The notes: a model not told the origin generated them from the letters alone. Positions 1 to 17,883 are shown, counted from the stretch's first letter. The stretch: DNA of 64,000 nucleotides from Bradyrhizobium ottawaense (GCF_900099825.1 NZ_LT629693.1:248001-312000), one strand, 5' to 3'. Numbers and translations: made by a program.

Positions 1-424
1 GCGTAAACACCTTCAGCATCGAGGCATGGCTTGGAGATTCGGCATCGAACGATTTCAGGCTGACGACATTCGGCAGTTCCGCGCTGTTTTCGATCGCCGC
101 GAAAAACGCCGGGATGACCTCGTCGGCGAAGCCGGGATCGACGACGGGACTGGAGAGGAAAGCATAGTTGTAGGGCAGCGCTTCCAGCACCGCCGGCAAC
201 AGCGGCGCAGCCTTGCGCAGTTGCAGCGCCCAGGCGCCAACGAGCTTCCGTGGCTCGGCGCCCTGCTCCCACGCCAGCAGCATCACGATCTCAGCGAACC
301 CGGTGTCGCCGGCCGCTTTCAACGCCGCCGGATTCATGAAGACGTTCGATGACGCACGCCGAACCAGGTCGTTCCATGGCGGAGCGAGGTCCAGGCTTGG
401 TGAATCAATCGTTATAGAAATCAT
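1..424 (-). CDS. CelD/BcsL-like GNAT acetyltransferase, N-terminal part
   Basis: Open minus-strand frame from ATG at 424 running off the left edge, so only the first 141 codons are visible and there is no stop in the window. The start reads MISITIDSPSLDLAPPWNDL, followed by a segment with NVFMNPAAL, LVGAWALQL and NYAFLSSPVVDP. This resembles the N-terminal half of rhizobial GNAT-family proteins related to cellulose-biosynthesis CelD/BcsL, which start with a substrate-side domain before the acyltransferase fold. The acetyl-CoA site is not in the window, so the function is inferred from family resemblance. Divergent from the flavoprotein gene at 602, with 177 bp between them. Confidence 0.65.
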   Translation of the reverse strand, partial: MISITIDSPSLDLAPPWNDLVRRASSNVFMNPAALKAAGDTGFAEIVMLLAWEQGAEPRKLVGAWALQLRKAAPLLPAVLEALPYNYAFLSSPVVDPGFADEVIPAFFAAIENSAELPNVVSLKSFDAESPSHASMLKVFT

Positions 425-601
425 TGGAAACAAATGCCTTGACCGGGCGCCCCGGGGGCGATGGTGGTCGCCTCCGCTTGCTTTTCAGTTAAGCGCAATC
501 CTAGCTGACTCGCTTGTAATAAGCCTGATACTGCCGGGTTTTTTCAGGATTTCTTTGCCTTTGGGGGTCATTGATATGGCTTCACGATCCAGGGCAAAGG
601 C

Positions 602-1807
602 ATGCGGTATACGGACGTTGCCATCGTCGGCGGAGGTCTGGCCGGTTCGACCGCCGCAGCGATGCTGGGACGTGCCGGCGTCTCGGCGCTGCTGATCGAC
701 CCTCATCCGACCTATCCGCCGGAGCTACGCTGCGAGAAGCTCGGCGGCGACCAGCTCGACCTATTGCGCAAGACCGGGCTCGCCGAGCCGACGCTGCGGG
801 CGACCACGCTCGACGGCGAGGTTTGGGAAGCCCGCTTCGGCTATGTCGTCGCGAACAAGCCCAGCGACCAGCACGGCATCATGTACGACACGCTGGTCAA
901 CACCATGCGTACGCAGATCCCGTCAGGTGTGGAAACCATCTTCACCAAGGTCACCGGCATTTCCAACAGCGACGAGCGGCAGCAGGTCACGCTGTCGAAC
1001 GGCGAACAGATCTCGGCGCGGCTGGTCGTGCTCGCCAACGGGCTCAATATCGGCCTGCGTACCGTGCTGGGCATCGAGCGTCAGGTCATCAGTTCCTGTC
1101 ATTCGATTACGCTCGGCTTTGATGTGGCTCCGGTCGGCCGCGCGGCTTTCGATTTCCCGGCGCTGACATACTGGCCGAAGCGCACGAGTTCGCGCATGGC
1201 CTATATGACGATCTTTCCGATCGGCGGCACGATGCGCGTCAACCTGATGGTCTATCGCGACATGACCGACCCGTGGTTGCCGCAGTTTCGCAAGGCGCCT
1301 GAGGCCGCGATGCGCGCTTTGATGCCGCGACTTCAGCGCATGATGGGTGACTTCAAGGTGAGCGGGCCGATCAAGATCAGGCCGGCGGACCTTTGCATCA
1401 CCAGCGGCTATCTGCAGCCGGGCATCGTGCTGGTCGGCGACGCCTTCTCCACCTCCTGCCCCGCCGCCGGAACCGGCACCACCAAGGTGTTCACCGACGT
1501 CGGACGTCTGTGCAACGTCTACATCCCGCAATGGCTCACGACCGAAGGCATGAACGCGCAAAAGATCGCCCAGTTCTATGACGACCCCGAGAAACAGGCC
1601 AGCGAGACGCGAAGCCGGGAAAAGGCCTACCATCTGCGCTCGCTGTCGATCGACAACGGACTGTCATGGCGCGCCCAGCGCTGGGCCCGTTTCCTGGCAA
1701 GGCTCGCTCAAGGTGCCCTGCGCGCGGTCCGGCAGGGATTTTCGGCGGGATCGACGGAACGCCTGAAGGTGCCGAGCGGACAGCCGCGGCACGGCCGGCT
1801 GGCCTGA
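602..1807 (+). CDS. FAD-dependent oxidoreductase/monooxygenase
   Basis: 401 residues. Begins MRYTDVAIVGGGLAGSTAAA, a classic GxGxxG FAD-binding betaalphabeta unit at residues 6-20. A second flavin-binding block, GDAFSTSCPAAGTG, lies near residues 279-292 (the GD motif of p-hydroxybenzoate-hydroxylase/geranylgeranyl-reductase-like enzymes). Length fits the group 3 flavoprotein family. The start is supported by AAAGG a few bases upstream. The substrate cannot be told from sequence. It stands alone: the upstream gene is divergent and the downstream ABC exporter is convergent, with 56 bp between stop codons. Confidence 0.85.
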   Translation: MRYTDVAIVGGGLAGSTAAAMLGRAGVSALLIDPHPTYPPELRCEKLGGDQLDLLRKTGLAEPTLRATTLDGEVWEARFGYVVANKPSDQHGIMYDTLVNTMRTQIPSGVETIFTKVTGISNSDERQQVTLSNGEQISARLVVLANGLNIGLRTVLGIERQVISSCHSITLGFDVAPVGRAAFDFPALTYWPKRTSSRMAYMTIFPIGGTMRVNLMVYRDMTDPWLPQFRKAPEAAMRALMPRLQRMMGDFKVSGPIKIRPADLCITSGYLQPGIVLVGDAFSTSCPAAGTGTTKVFTDVGRLCNVYIPQWLTTEGMNAQKIAQFYDDPEKQASETRSREKAYHLRSLSIDNGLSWRAQRWARFLARLAQGALRAVRQGFSAGSTERLKVPSGQPRHGRLA

Positions 1808-1863
1808 GGCCTGCAAGAGCCAATAGCCGAACAAGAGACTGTTAGTCGAAGCGGCGCCCGCGC

Positions 1864-3903
1864 TCACTCCTCCTCGTCGTCATCCTCCTCATCCTCATCA
1901 TCGTCTTCGTCCTCGTCATCATCGGCGAGAGCCGCCGCGTTGTGCGGCGTATGGCCCTGGTCGTCCCAGAGCTTGCGGTAGACGCCGTTGGCGGCGAGCA
2001 ATTTCGTGTGCGAGCCGCGCTCGATCGCCTGACCGCCTGAAATCACGATGATCTCGTCCATTTCGACCACCGACGTCAGGCGGTGAGTCGACCAGATCAT
2101 GGTGCGCCCCTCCGCCACCTTCAGGAGCGTGCGGTTGATCGCGGCTTCCGTGGTCTGGTCGAGCGCGGACGTGGCCTCGTCGAGCAGCAGCACCGACGGA
2201 TTGCGGATGATCGCGCGCGCGATCGCGATGCGCTGGCGCTGGCCGCCCGACAGCGTGTCGCCGCGCTCGCCGACAGGGGTGTCGTATTTCTGCGGCAGGC
2301 TCATGATGTAGCGGTGGATCTCGGCCTTGCGCGCGGCTTCCGTGACCTCCTCGTCGCTGGCGCCTTCCTTGCCGAGCCGGATGTTTTCGCGGATCGACAT
2401 GTTGAACAGCATGTTCTCCTGGAACACGACGGCCATCCCCCGGCGCAGCGATTCGCGGGTCACCCGGCGAATATCGACGCCGTCGATGGTCACGCGGCCC
2501 TCGTCGGGCACGTAGAGGCGCAGGATCAGGTTGAGCAACGTGCTCTTGCCGGAGCCTGAGGGGCCGACGATCGCGATCCGCTTGCCGGCATTGAGCTTGA
2601 GGGTGAGATTGTCGAGCACCGGCGTCTGGCTGCCTTCGTAGGCGAAGGTCACCCGCTCGAAGGTGATGTCGTGGGTGATGCGCGGCAGATCCGGCGCGCC
2701 CGGACGATCGGCGCCACGCGTCGGCTCGTCGAGCAGTTCCTGGATATGACGGACCGCCGCCGCCGACTGGATCGACACCGGAATGAAATGCATGAGATGG
2801 GCGATGTTGTAGGACACCTCCCAGAACGCGCTCTCGAAGGTGACGAAGGTGCCGATGGTGATCTGGCCCTTGGTGGCGAGATAGGCGCCGATCGCGAGCA
2901 CCACGAGGTGCAGCAACAACACCGAGATCGTGACGGTGCGCTCCACCATGGTCGACAGGAACACCGCAGAGGCGGTCTTGATGCGCACATCCTGGTTGCG
3001 CATGGTGAACCAGCCGAGCGTCCGGCGCTGCAGGCTGAACGCCTTGACCACCGCCTGCGCCGCCACGTTCTCCTGCACCATGCCGAGCAGCGCCGACTCG
3101 TTCTGCTTCTGCTCGTAGTTCGCCTGCACCGCCTTCGGCGTCAGGATCCGCGGACCGATCAGGGTGATCGGAAACACCAGCAGCGCCACCGCCGCGAGCT
3201 GCCAGTTCAGGAACAGCATCAGGATGATGCCGGCGATCAACTCGAAGAACGGCAGGGCCGCGCTGTTGGCGAAGCTCTTGATCGAGCCCTCGAAGGCCGA
3301 GAGGTCGATGGAGAACCGCGACAGAATTTCGCCGCGCTTGGTGCGGGCAAAATAAGCCGACGGCAGGTTCTGGACGTGCTCGAACAGCCGCGTCCGCACG
3401 TCTGAAATCACGGTCGCAGCGAGCCGCGCGTCCCAGCGCTCGTACCAGACCGCGATGATCGAGGTGACGATGCCGGCGACCGCGAGCACGCCGAGGATCT
3501 TGTACAGCGCCTGAAAGTCTTCCTCGCCGAGCGCGTCGTCGATCAGGAACTTCAGGCTCAACGGCATGAAGACGTTGAACAGCGTCTCGACCAGAACGCC
3601 GAAACCAACGTAGGCCAGCAGCTTCTTGTAGTTGATCAGGATCGGCTTGACGAAGCCATAGATCGTCGAAAGCGCGCCGGCGGCTTCCTTGGCGGTGAAA
3701 ACGACGAGATCCTCGTCGTCATCATCGTCGTCGAGGTCCAGCTCGTCGTCATCTTCGTCGTCATCGTCGGGCGGCGCAGCGGCTGGCTTGCCGCCGGCAG
3801 CGGGACCCGCCGCACCAGGTTCGACCGCGGGCTTCTTCTCAAGCTCAGGATCGTCCGCCGACGCGGGAGTCCGGTCATCCGAAGAAGGAGGCTTTGGCGC
3901 CAT
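1864..3903 (-). CDS. ABC exporter, fused permease and ATPase (half-transporter)
   Basis: About 679 residues from ATG 3903; a TTG at 3945 would add 14 residues with no family support. Order: Pro/Ala/Asp-rich cytoplasmic head, type 1 ABC transmembrane domain (about residues 85-370, six helices), then the nucleotide-binding domain with Walker A GPSGSGKST (about 448), signature LSGGQRQR (about 551) and Walker B LLLDEATSALD (about 576). It should work as a dimer exporting an unknown substrate. Odd: an Asp-run near residues 45-65 and a C-terminal tail that is nearly all Asp/Glu, which ordinary MsbA-like exporters lack. Monocistronic; the neighbouring oxidase gene at 4054 is co-oriented upstream. 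Confidence 0.9.
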   Translation of the reverse strand: MAPKPPSSDDRTPASADDPELEKKPAVEPGAAGPAAGGKPAAAPPDDDDEDDDELDLDDDDDDEDLVVFTAKEAAGALSTIYGFVKPILINYKKLLAYVGFGVLVETLFNVFMPLSLKFLIDDALGEEDFQALYKILGVLAVAGIVTSIIAVWYERWDARLAATVISDVRTRLFEHVQNLPSAYFARTKRGEILSRFSIDLSAFEGSIKSFANSAALPFFELIAGIILMLFLNWQLAAVALLVFPITLIGPRILTPKAVQANYEQKQNESALLGMVQENVAAQAVVKAFSLQRRTLGWFTMRNQDVRIKTASAVFLSTMVERTVTISVLLLHLVVLAIGAYLATKGQITIGTFVTFESAFWEVSYNIAHLMHFIPVSIQSAAAVRHIQELLDEPTRGADRPGAPDLPRITHDITFERVTFAYEGSQTPVLDNLTLKLNAGKRIAIVGPSGSGKSTLLNLILRLYVPDEGRVTIDGVDIRRVTRESLRRGMAVVFQENMLFNMSIRENIRLGKEGASDEEVTEAARKAEIHRYIMSLPQKYDTPVGERGDTLSGGQRQRIAIARAIIRNPSVLLLDEATSALDQTTEAAINRTLLKVAEGRTMIWSTHRLTSVVEMDEIIVISGGQAIERGSHTKLLAANGVYRKLWDDQGHTPHNAAALADDDEDEDDDEDEEDDDEEE

Positions 3904-4053
3904 GAAACCAACCGATGCTGCACGGCCGGCATGACCGCAACTCAAACGCGATAGCCCTGGACGTTACCTTGGACGCTACCGCGGCGATCCTATGCGATCG
4001 GGATCAATTCGGCAAAACAAATGGAGTCGCCAAGCTGGCCGATTGCCGGCCGG

Positions 4054-6108
4054 TCAATCGTCCGATTCTACCTTGTCAAAGAACGAATAGCGCAGGCTGT
4101 CGGCGTCGGCGTACCACTGGCCCGGCCCCTTGTGCGCCGCCAGCGTCGCCGCCCACAACGCATCGGTGCAATCGCGGCGATGCATCGAGAGGTCGAACCC
4201 GTTATTGAAGAACAATTCCGACCATTCCCACCAGGTGCCGAGCTTCTTGACCCCGCGCAGCAGGTCGTAACGGTCGATCAGCGCCGGCGCCATATCCGAG
4301 GTCACCGATCCGAACAGGAGGCCGGTCTTCACCACGCGGTTCAGTTCGCGGACCGCCCGCGACACCTGCTTCTCCGCGACATGGCACAGGCTGGTCTCGA
4401 ACACGAAGTCGAACTCGCCGTTCTTGAACGGCATATCTGATATCGAGCCGAGCTTGTTGAACTTCTTCAGCGCCTTCGGCGTCCTGGCATGGATCGCGCG
4501 GTTGTTTTCGATGCCCCAGGCATCGATCCCGCGTTCGCGCAGCGCGCCGACCAGTTCGCCGCTGGCGGAGCCCGCAACCAGCAGCTTGTAGCCCTTGGCC
4601 CTGTTCCAGACGATCTTGATCAGGTCCGTCAGATAGGCGGGGTCGGTAAACTGGCTCCAGACTTCGCTGTAGGGTCCGACGCCCCGGTAATTCTCGAAAT
4701 AACCGCGGTCGATCTTGTCGGACAGCACTCCGCCCTGCTGCGCGCGCGCACGGCGCAGCCGCATCATCTCGGTCACAACGATATCGGTGGCGGCGTCGGA
4801 GGAGTCGAGCAGACCGTTCAGCGTGGAATCGAACAGGTAGTCGCCGACCACGACGATCCCCGGATGCTCCTTCGGCTCGGGGCGATGATTGGTCATGACG
4901 TCCCGCACCGGCATGCCGCCCGGCAGCGCATTCACCGACGACAGCCAGCGGTGGATCTTGCCTTCCATGAAATGGCTGCGGGCGTCGCCGAGCGAGGCCG
5001 GCAGCGACTTCAGCGCGGCGTCGATCAGTTCCTGGTCGCTGAGATTGGCGAACGCCAGCGCGTCGGAGCCGGCGATCAGCCAGTTCAGGACGCCGTGCTT
5101 GCCGACGTCGTGGCGGGCGCCCTCGTTGTAGACGCAGCAGCCGCCGAACGCTTCCGACATGAACCAGGCGCCGGGGACCTGTTCGCCCCAGAACGGCTCA
5201 TCGAACAGGATCGAGACGCGCAGGTAATGCGCCGGCCGATCGAAATAGGCGACGTGCTTGACCATCGACTTGCGCAGCTCTTCGCCGTCCCAGCGCATGG
5301 TGGCGAGCCAGGAGTGCGGCAGGCACATCAGCACCAGGTCGAAGTCGCGCGTCTCCGGCCCCTTTCCGTTCATCATGTTGAGCTGGTAGCGGCCGGCGGT
5401 GGTCTTGCCGACCTTGAGCACCCGGTGATTGAGGTGAATATCCGCGTTGACCTCGGAGCGCAGGCCTTCGATCAACTGCTCGTTGCCGTTCTGGATCGAG
5501 TACAGGCCGATATAGCCCTCGACGTCCATCACGAAGTTCTTCAGCGCGTTGAGCCCGTTGGTGTTGTGGCTCTCGGTGGCGATATCCGAGCGCGCCATCA
5601 CCTTGAAGAAGCGCTTGGCGGTGGGATCGGTGACTTCCTTGTCGAGCACCTGCTCGCAGGTCAGGTAGGCCCAGGGATGCTCGTTGTCATGGGCGCCGAC
5701 GCCTTCATAATATTCGATCGGCGTCACCATGTCGGCGCAGCGCTTGCGGAACGCCTCGATCGCGGCCGCGGTCTTCGCACCGTACTTGCGGCGCATGCCG
5801 GGGACGTCGTTGAGGAGTACGCCATCGAGGAGAACCTGCTCGGCGTCCATCGGAATCGTCTGCAGGCCGAAATGCTGAATAAGCTCCCGCAGCGGATCGG
5901 GACCGGTCATCGAGTAGTCGTAGATCTCGGCGACGCCGGCCTCGTACATCGCCGGCGCGGAATCGAACTTGCGCGTCACGATCTTGCCGCCGACGCGGTC
6001 CGACGCCTCATAGATCGTGATGCGGCAGAGGTCGCCAAGCTTCTTCTTCAGATACCAGGCGCTCATCAGCCCGCCGGGGCCGCCGCCAACGATTGCAAGA
6101 TCGATCAT
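4054..6108 (-). CDS. Amine-oxidase-like flavoprotein fused to SAM methyltransferase
   Basis: 684 residues. Residues 1-460 are a FAD-dependent amine-oxidase/phytoene-desaturase-like module: MIDLAIVGGGPGGL at the N terminus, then the RVGGK dinucleotide-site arginine motif, and a late VVVGDYLFDSTLNG block that closes the FAD site. From about residue 490 a class I methyltransferase-like domain follows, with LLVAGSASGELVGAL as motif I (about 508-522) and FDFVFETSLCHV as a motif IV/post-I region. The two halves share one continuous frame, so this is a real fusion and not two genes. Motif I is GSASG rather than the usual GxGxG, so cofactor binding in the second half is inferred. The product is unknown, perhaps a modified lipid or secondary metabolite. 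Confidence 0.8.
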   Translation of the reverse strand: MIDLAIVGGGPGGLMSAWYLKKKLGDLCRITIYEASDRVGGKIVTRKFDSAPAMYEAGVAEIYDYSMTGPDPLRELIQHFGLQTIPMDAEQVLLDGVLLNDVPGMRRKYGAKTAAAIEAFRKRCADMVTPIEYYEGVGAHDNEHPWAYLTCEQVLDKEVTDPTAKRFFKVMARSDIATESHNTNGLNALKNFVMDVEGYIGLYSIQNGNEQLIEGLRSEVNADIHLNHRVLKVGKTTAGRYQLNMMNGKGPETRDFDLVLMCLPHSWLATMRWDGEELRKSMVKHVAYFDRPAHYLRVSILFDEPFWGEQVPGAWFMSEAFGGCCVYNEGARHDVGKHGVLNWLIAGSDALAFANLSDQELIDAALKSLPASLGDARSHFMEGKIHRWLSSVNALPGGMPVRDVMTNHRPEPKEHPGIVVVGDYLFDSTLNGLLDSSDAATDIVVTEMMRLRRARAQQGGVLSDKIDRGYFENYRGVGPYSEVWSQFTDPAYLTDLIKIVWNRAKGYKLLVAGSASGELVGALRERGIDAWGIENNRAIHARTPKALKKFNKLGSISDMPFKNGEFDFVFETSLCHVAEKQVSRAVRELNRVVKTGLLFGSVTSDMAPALIDRYDLLRGVKKLGTWWEWSELFFNNGFDLSMHRRDCTDALWAATLAAHKGPGQWYADADSLRYSFFDKVESDD

Positions 6109-6229
6109 ATGTGTTCCGTGAGTCGTTCGGCCGCGCCGCGGACTAAGTCACCCTAGCAAAAGCGCTTTTCACTCTGAAGGGAAGATGAACAAAGCGGGTC
6201 CCTGCATCGCAGCAATGAAACAAAGCAGC

Positions 6230-6254
6230 AAAAAGGCCGGCTTTCGCCGGCCTT
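6230..6254 (-). terminator. Rho-independent terminator of the rpoBC operon
   Basis: Stem GGCCGGC/GCCGGCC (6235-6241 and 6246-6252), extended by two A-T pairs, with a GAAA tetraloop on the minus strand and a run of five T directly after it. It lies 30 bp beyond the rpoC stop codon. Confidence 0.85.
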
Positions 6255-6283
6255 CTCTTTCGTAGCATGGGTTCGAAGGATGC

Positions 6284-10483
<4,200 letters not shown>

Positions 10484-10573
10484 CGTCTTCTCCTCGCGTG
10501 CCGATCGTCACCGGCAGCAAATTCGAAATTCTTCTGTCGCGCGCGCGTCTCTCAACGTCCGAGGGAAGCGCGA

Positions 10574-10620
10574 ATGTCCGGCACAAATTCGCGAAAAAAT
10601 TCGCGCCTTGCGCCGGACAT
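10574..10620 (-). promoter_or_regulatory. Stem-loop in the rpoB-rpoC gap
   Basis: Perfect 9-bp stem ATGTCCGGC (10574-10582) with GCCGGACAT (10612-10620), enclosing a second hairpin CGCGAA-AAAA-TTCGCG (10590-10605). It fills most of the 151-bp gap. The U-rich loop on the minus strand and the nested shape could make it a processing or pausing site; no function is shown by sequence alone. Confidence 0.45.
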
Positions 10621-10634
10621 GCAATTTTTAAACG

Positions 10635-14753
<4,119 letters not shown>

Positions 14754-15071
14754 CGTGGCCTCTCATTTTCGCCGCCCTGATGGGCGAACCATCCGAAGCG
14801 CGACTGCCGCCGCCCCCGGGTTGAATTTCGAATCGCTCAAAAGGAACAAAGCCCAATTTCAGGAATTAACTCCTGAATCCGTTCTCTAGACCTTCAAAAC
14901 GCAAAACGACGCGCGGGGCGCATGCCTGCACCCGCCCGTCTCAAGTTGCCGCTTCACGGACTGAAAAAGCCCGAAATTTGACTGTCTCCCAACGGCTTAC
15001 GCCAAGGACCCTGCCGTCCCCACCGCCTACCGCGTTTTCCTGCTGCCGTCCCGATATGGGGCGGTAATCGT

Positions 15072-15113
15072 GGAGATTCGAGGGGCTAACCCCGCGAATC
15101 CCCACACTTTTTT
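15072..15113. promoter_or_regulatory. Strong stem-loop in the rplL-rpoB gap
   Basis: GGAGATTCG (15072-15080) pairs with CGAATCCCC (15095-15103), and inside it GGGG pairs with CCCC around a four-base loop. On the plus strand it is followed after four bases by six T (15108-15113); on the minus (transcribed) strand there is no U tract. In E. coli the same gap holds a transcription attenuator and an RNase III site, so a comparable control role is plausible here. A second weaker hairpin lies at 15179-15198. The rest of the 524-bp gap shows no gene. Confidence 0.5.
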
Positions 15114-15277
15114 GTGTACGCTGTGCTCCGGGTTACCCCATCGCACTGAGTCTGGATAGATCCCGCCACCTTCGTGTTGGCCGGGGCTTTTCCCGACCAT
15201 TCACGTCCCTAGCAGATCCCCGGATCGCACTCGGCTTGCGCCTCGCTCGTCCAGGAATGGAATTAAGCAAGCTTCGC

Positions 15278-15649
<372 letters not shown>

Positions 15650-15701
15650 TGATCTGTTTCCTTAAACGTATTGGTTCGAACCAGGTTTGATTTGCGAAGG
15701 G

Positions 15702-16220
15702 TCAGGCCGCTTCGCTCTTTGAGGCATAGGCCTGAATGACGCGCGCGAGCTTGGCCGCGGGCGCAGTGGAGAGCTGAGCGATCTTGGTCGCCGGCGCCAC
15801 AAGGAGGCCGAGGATCTTCGCGCGCAATTCATCCAGTGACGGCAATGAGGCAAGCGCCTTCACACCGTTCACATCCAGGACGGTTTTACCCATCGAGCCG
15901 CCGAGAATAACGAACTGTTCGTTCGCCTTGGCGAATTCGACGGCAACCTTCGGCGCCGCTACCGGATCGTCAGAAGTGGCGATCACGGTCGGTCCCTTCA
16001 GCAGGGAACCGATGGCAACGACATCCGTGCCTTCAAGAGCAATTTTGGCGAGACGGTTCTTCGAGACCTTCACCGACGCGCCCGCCTGCTTCATCTGCAT
16101 GCGCAGCTTCTGCATCTGGACCACGGTGAGGCCGGAATAGTGGGCGACGACTGCGACGCTCGTGGTCTTGAAGACCCCGTTCAACGCCTCAACCGCGTCC
16201 TTTTTTGCCGCTCTTTCCAC
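15702..16220 (-). CDS. rplJ: 50S ribosomal protein L10
   Basis: 172 residues using the GTG at 16220, read as [20 protein letters not shown]. This is the start I expect for rhizobial L10, and GAGAGAG lies eight bases upstream; the longer open frame to 16286 has no family support. L10 anchors L7/L12 dimers to the 50S stalk base and represses its own operon in many bacteria by binding the leader mRNA. The C-terminal helix that carries L12 dimers ([16 protein letters not shown]) is complete. Confidence 0.97.
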   Translation of the reverse strand: MERAAKKDAVEALNGVFKTTSVAVVAHYSGLTVVQMQKLRMQMKQAGASVKVSKNRLAKIALEGTDVVAIGSLLKGPTVIATSDDPVAAPKVAVEFAKANEQFVILGGSMGKTVLDVNGVKALASLPSLDELRAKILGLLVAPATKIAQLSTAPAAKLARVIQAYASKSEAA

Positions 16221-16690
16221 AGCAAGCTCTCTCCGGTTGGCGGCCTTCGCGAGAGCGAGACCGCCGGGTTGCACCCATCGTCTCACCCAAAACCTGACCT
16301 CTGGACATAGTCCTTGGACACGTCGGGCAAGACGACATTTGAAAAGCCTGCCCTCCCGAACCAGATGGCGCGGGGTGTCGAGGTTCGAACCAAATCAGCG
16401 CGAACGCCGCGGAAGCAGCGCAAAGCGAAATTCGGTTTTCACCCGTCTATGCAGGCCATGCGATTAAGCCGTTGAAAAACTTTCGTTTTGCGCGGGCGCC
16501 TGCAGTCTCGGACAGGATCGAGACCATCCGCGAACGGAAGGCCCCTGCTCTCATTCCACCGGGACGACGGATCCCCTTCCTTTCGAGCAATCCAAAGCGG
16601 ATGTCTTGAAAGGAATGATCTCCTACCGTATCGGGTTTTCGGAATGCGAGCACAGACGTGCCAGCAACGGCCAGCACGCCCGGAAGCCGT
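16221..16690 (-). promoter_or_regulatory. Long rplJ leader region
   Basis: About 470 bp between the candidate promoter and the rplJ start with no convincing gene on either strand. A long untranslated leader is expected where L10-L12 represses its own mRNA, but I did not identify a specific L10-binding kink-turn by eye. The span is therefore only a positional assignment. Confidence 0.35.
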
Positions 16691-16719
16691 TATCTACCGA
16701 GTCTTGCCCGGCTTGCCAA
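16691..16719 (-). promoter_or_regulatory. Candidate sigma-70 promoter for rplJL-rpoBC
   Basis: Minus-strand TTGGCA (16714-16719), 17-bp spacer, TAGATA (16691-16696). Both hexamers and the spacing fit a housekeeping promoter, and the position just after the dehydrogenase gene would serve rplJ. Confidence 0.4.
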
Positions 16720-16812
16720 GTCTTATCCGGCTTGACGAGCAAAATTCACACCAAACGGTCGAACGGTATCTATATACTTCAAACTTACGGTGCAAATCGC
16801 CCTTCAGATGCC

Positions 16813-17757
16813 TCACACCGCGTAGGGAAGCGCCTTGCCGGCGAAATACGCCTCCAGGTTCTCAATCACGCAGTTCTGCATCGCGACATGCGATTCGAGG
16901 GTGTGGCCACCGATATGCGGGCTCAACACGACATTGGGCAGCGCCGTCAGCGCGTCCGGCGCGTGCGGTTCCCTGGCGTAGACGTCGAGACCGGCGCCGG
17001 CGATGGTCTGGTCGGTCAGCGCCGCAATCAGCGCGGGCTCGTCGATGACGGAGCCGCGCGAGATGTTGACGACGTAACCCTCCTTGCCGAGCTTCTTCAG
17101 GATCCCGGCGTCGACGGCATGGTTGGTATCGGCGCCTGCGCGAACCGCGATCATCAGCACGCTGCACCATTCGGCCAGCGCCTCCAGCGTCGGAAAATAC
17201 TGGTACGGCACGTCGTGCCGGCTACGGCTGAAATAGCCGACTTCGGTCTCGAAGCCGGCGACCCGCGCGGCGATCTTGCGCCCGATCTCGCCCATGCCGT
17301 AGACGCCGACCTTGCGGCCGAGCATGCCGGCCTGCGGCCGCATCATCGGCGACGGCTTGAGGCCGGACCAGTTTCCACTGCGCACGTAATCGTCGGCGGC
17401 CAGCAACCGCCGCGTGGTGGCCAGCATCAGGGTGACGGCGATATCGGCGACGGAGGCCGCATTCGCCCCCGGGCTGTGGCCCACGGCAATCCCGCGTTTT
17501 GCCGCCGCCGCCAGATCGACGCCGTCATAGCCGGTGCCGTAGCAGACGATGGCGCCGAGTTTCGGCATCAGGTCCATCGCCTCGGCGCTGAACGGCGTTC
17601 CGCCCGCGGTAAGGACCGCGTGAATGCCGGACAGTTGCTCAGGTGCGAACACGTCATTCGGCCGCTTACCCGCGGTATCCAGGAGTTCGAAGCGTTCGCC
17701 GAACCGCACCATCTGGGCTTTTGGGAAACGCGAATAGATCAGCACCTTCTCGGGCAT
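16813..17757 (-). CDS. D-2-hydroxyacid dehydrogenase family protein
   Basis: 314 residues from ATG 17757 (MPEKVLIYSRFPKAQMVRF); the open frame to 17805 extends into a repeat and is unlikely. NAD(P)-binding Rossmann motif VGVYGMGEIGRKIA lies at about residues 145-158. The catalytic set is visible: Arg in NISRGSVID, Glu in AREPHAP, His in SPHIGGHT. Similar to glyoxylate/hydroxypyruvate and phosphoglycerate dehydrogenase-type reductases; the exact 2-oxoacid is not determined. It is placed between rplA and rplJ, splitting the usual ribosomal cluster, with a terminator on its upstream side. Confidence 0.88.
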   Translation of the reverse strand: MPEKVLIYSRFPKAQMVRFGERFELLDTAGKRPNDVFAPEQLSGIHAVLTAGGTPFSAEAMDLMPKLGAIVCYGTGYDGVDLAAAAKRGIAVGHSPGANAASVADIAVTLMLATTRRLLAADDYVRSGNWSGLKPSPMMRPQAGMLGRKVGVYGMGEIGRKIAARVAGFETEVGYFSRSRHDVPYQYFPTLEALAEWCSVLMIAVRAGADTNHAVDAGILKKLGKEGYVVNISRGSVIDEPALIAALTDQTIAGAGLDVYAREPHAPDALTALPNVVLSPHIGGHTLESHVAMQNCVIENLEAYFAGKALPYAV

Positions 17758-17778
17758 TGTTGTTTCTCTTTCTTCTCC

Positions 17779-17860
17779 CGTCATGGCCAGGCTTGTCCCG
17801 GCCATCCACGTTTTTTTGTCCGTCCACCGTCAAGCAAGACGTGGATGCCCGGGCATGACG
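17779..17860. repeat. Dispersed palindromic repeat, family B copy 1
   Basis: Begins CGTCATGGCCAGGCTTGTCC and ends with a CGTGGATG, GGGCATGACG block; the two ends are inverted (GTCATG.../...CATGAC and CCACGT/ACGTGG). A second copy lies at 45439-45529. It overlaps the 5' side of the dehydrogenase gene's leader. Confidence 0.8.
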
Positions 17861-17883
17861 AAAATAATACAGTCGCCAAACGC

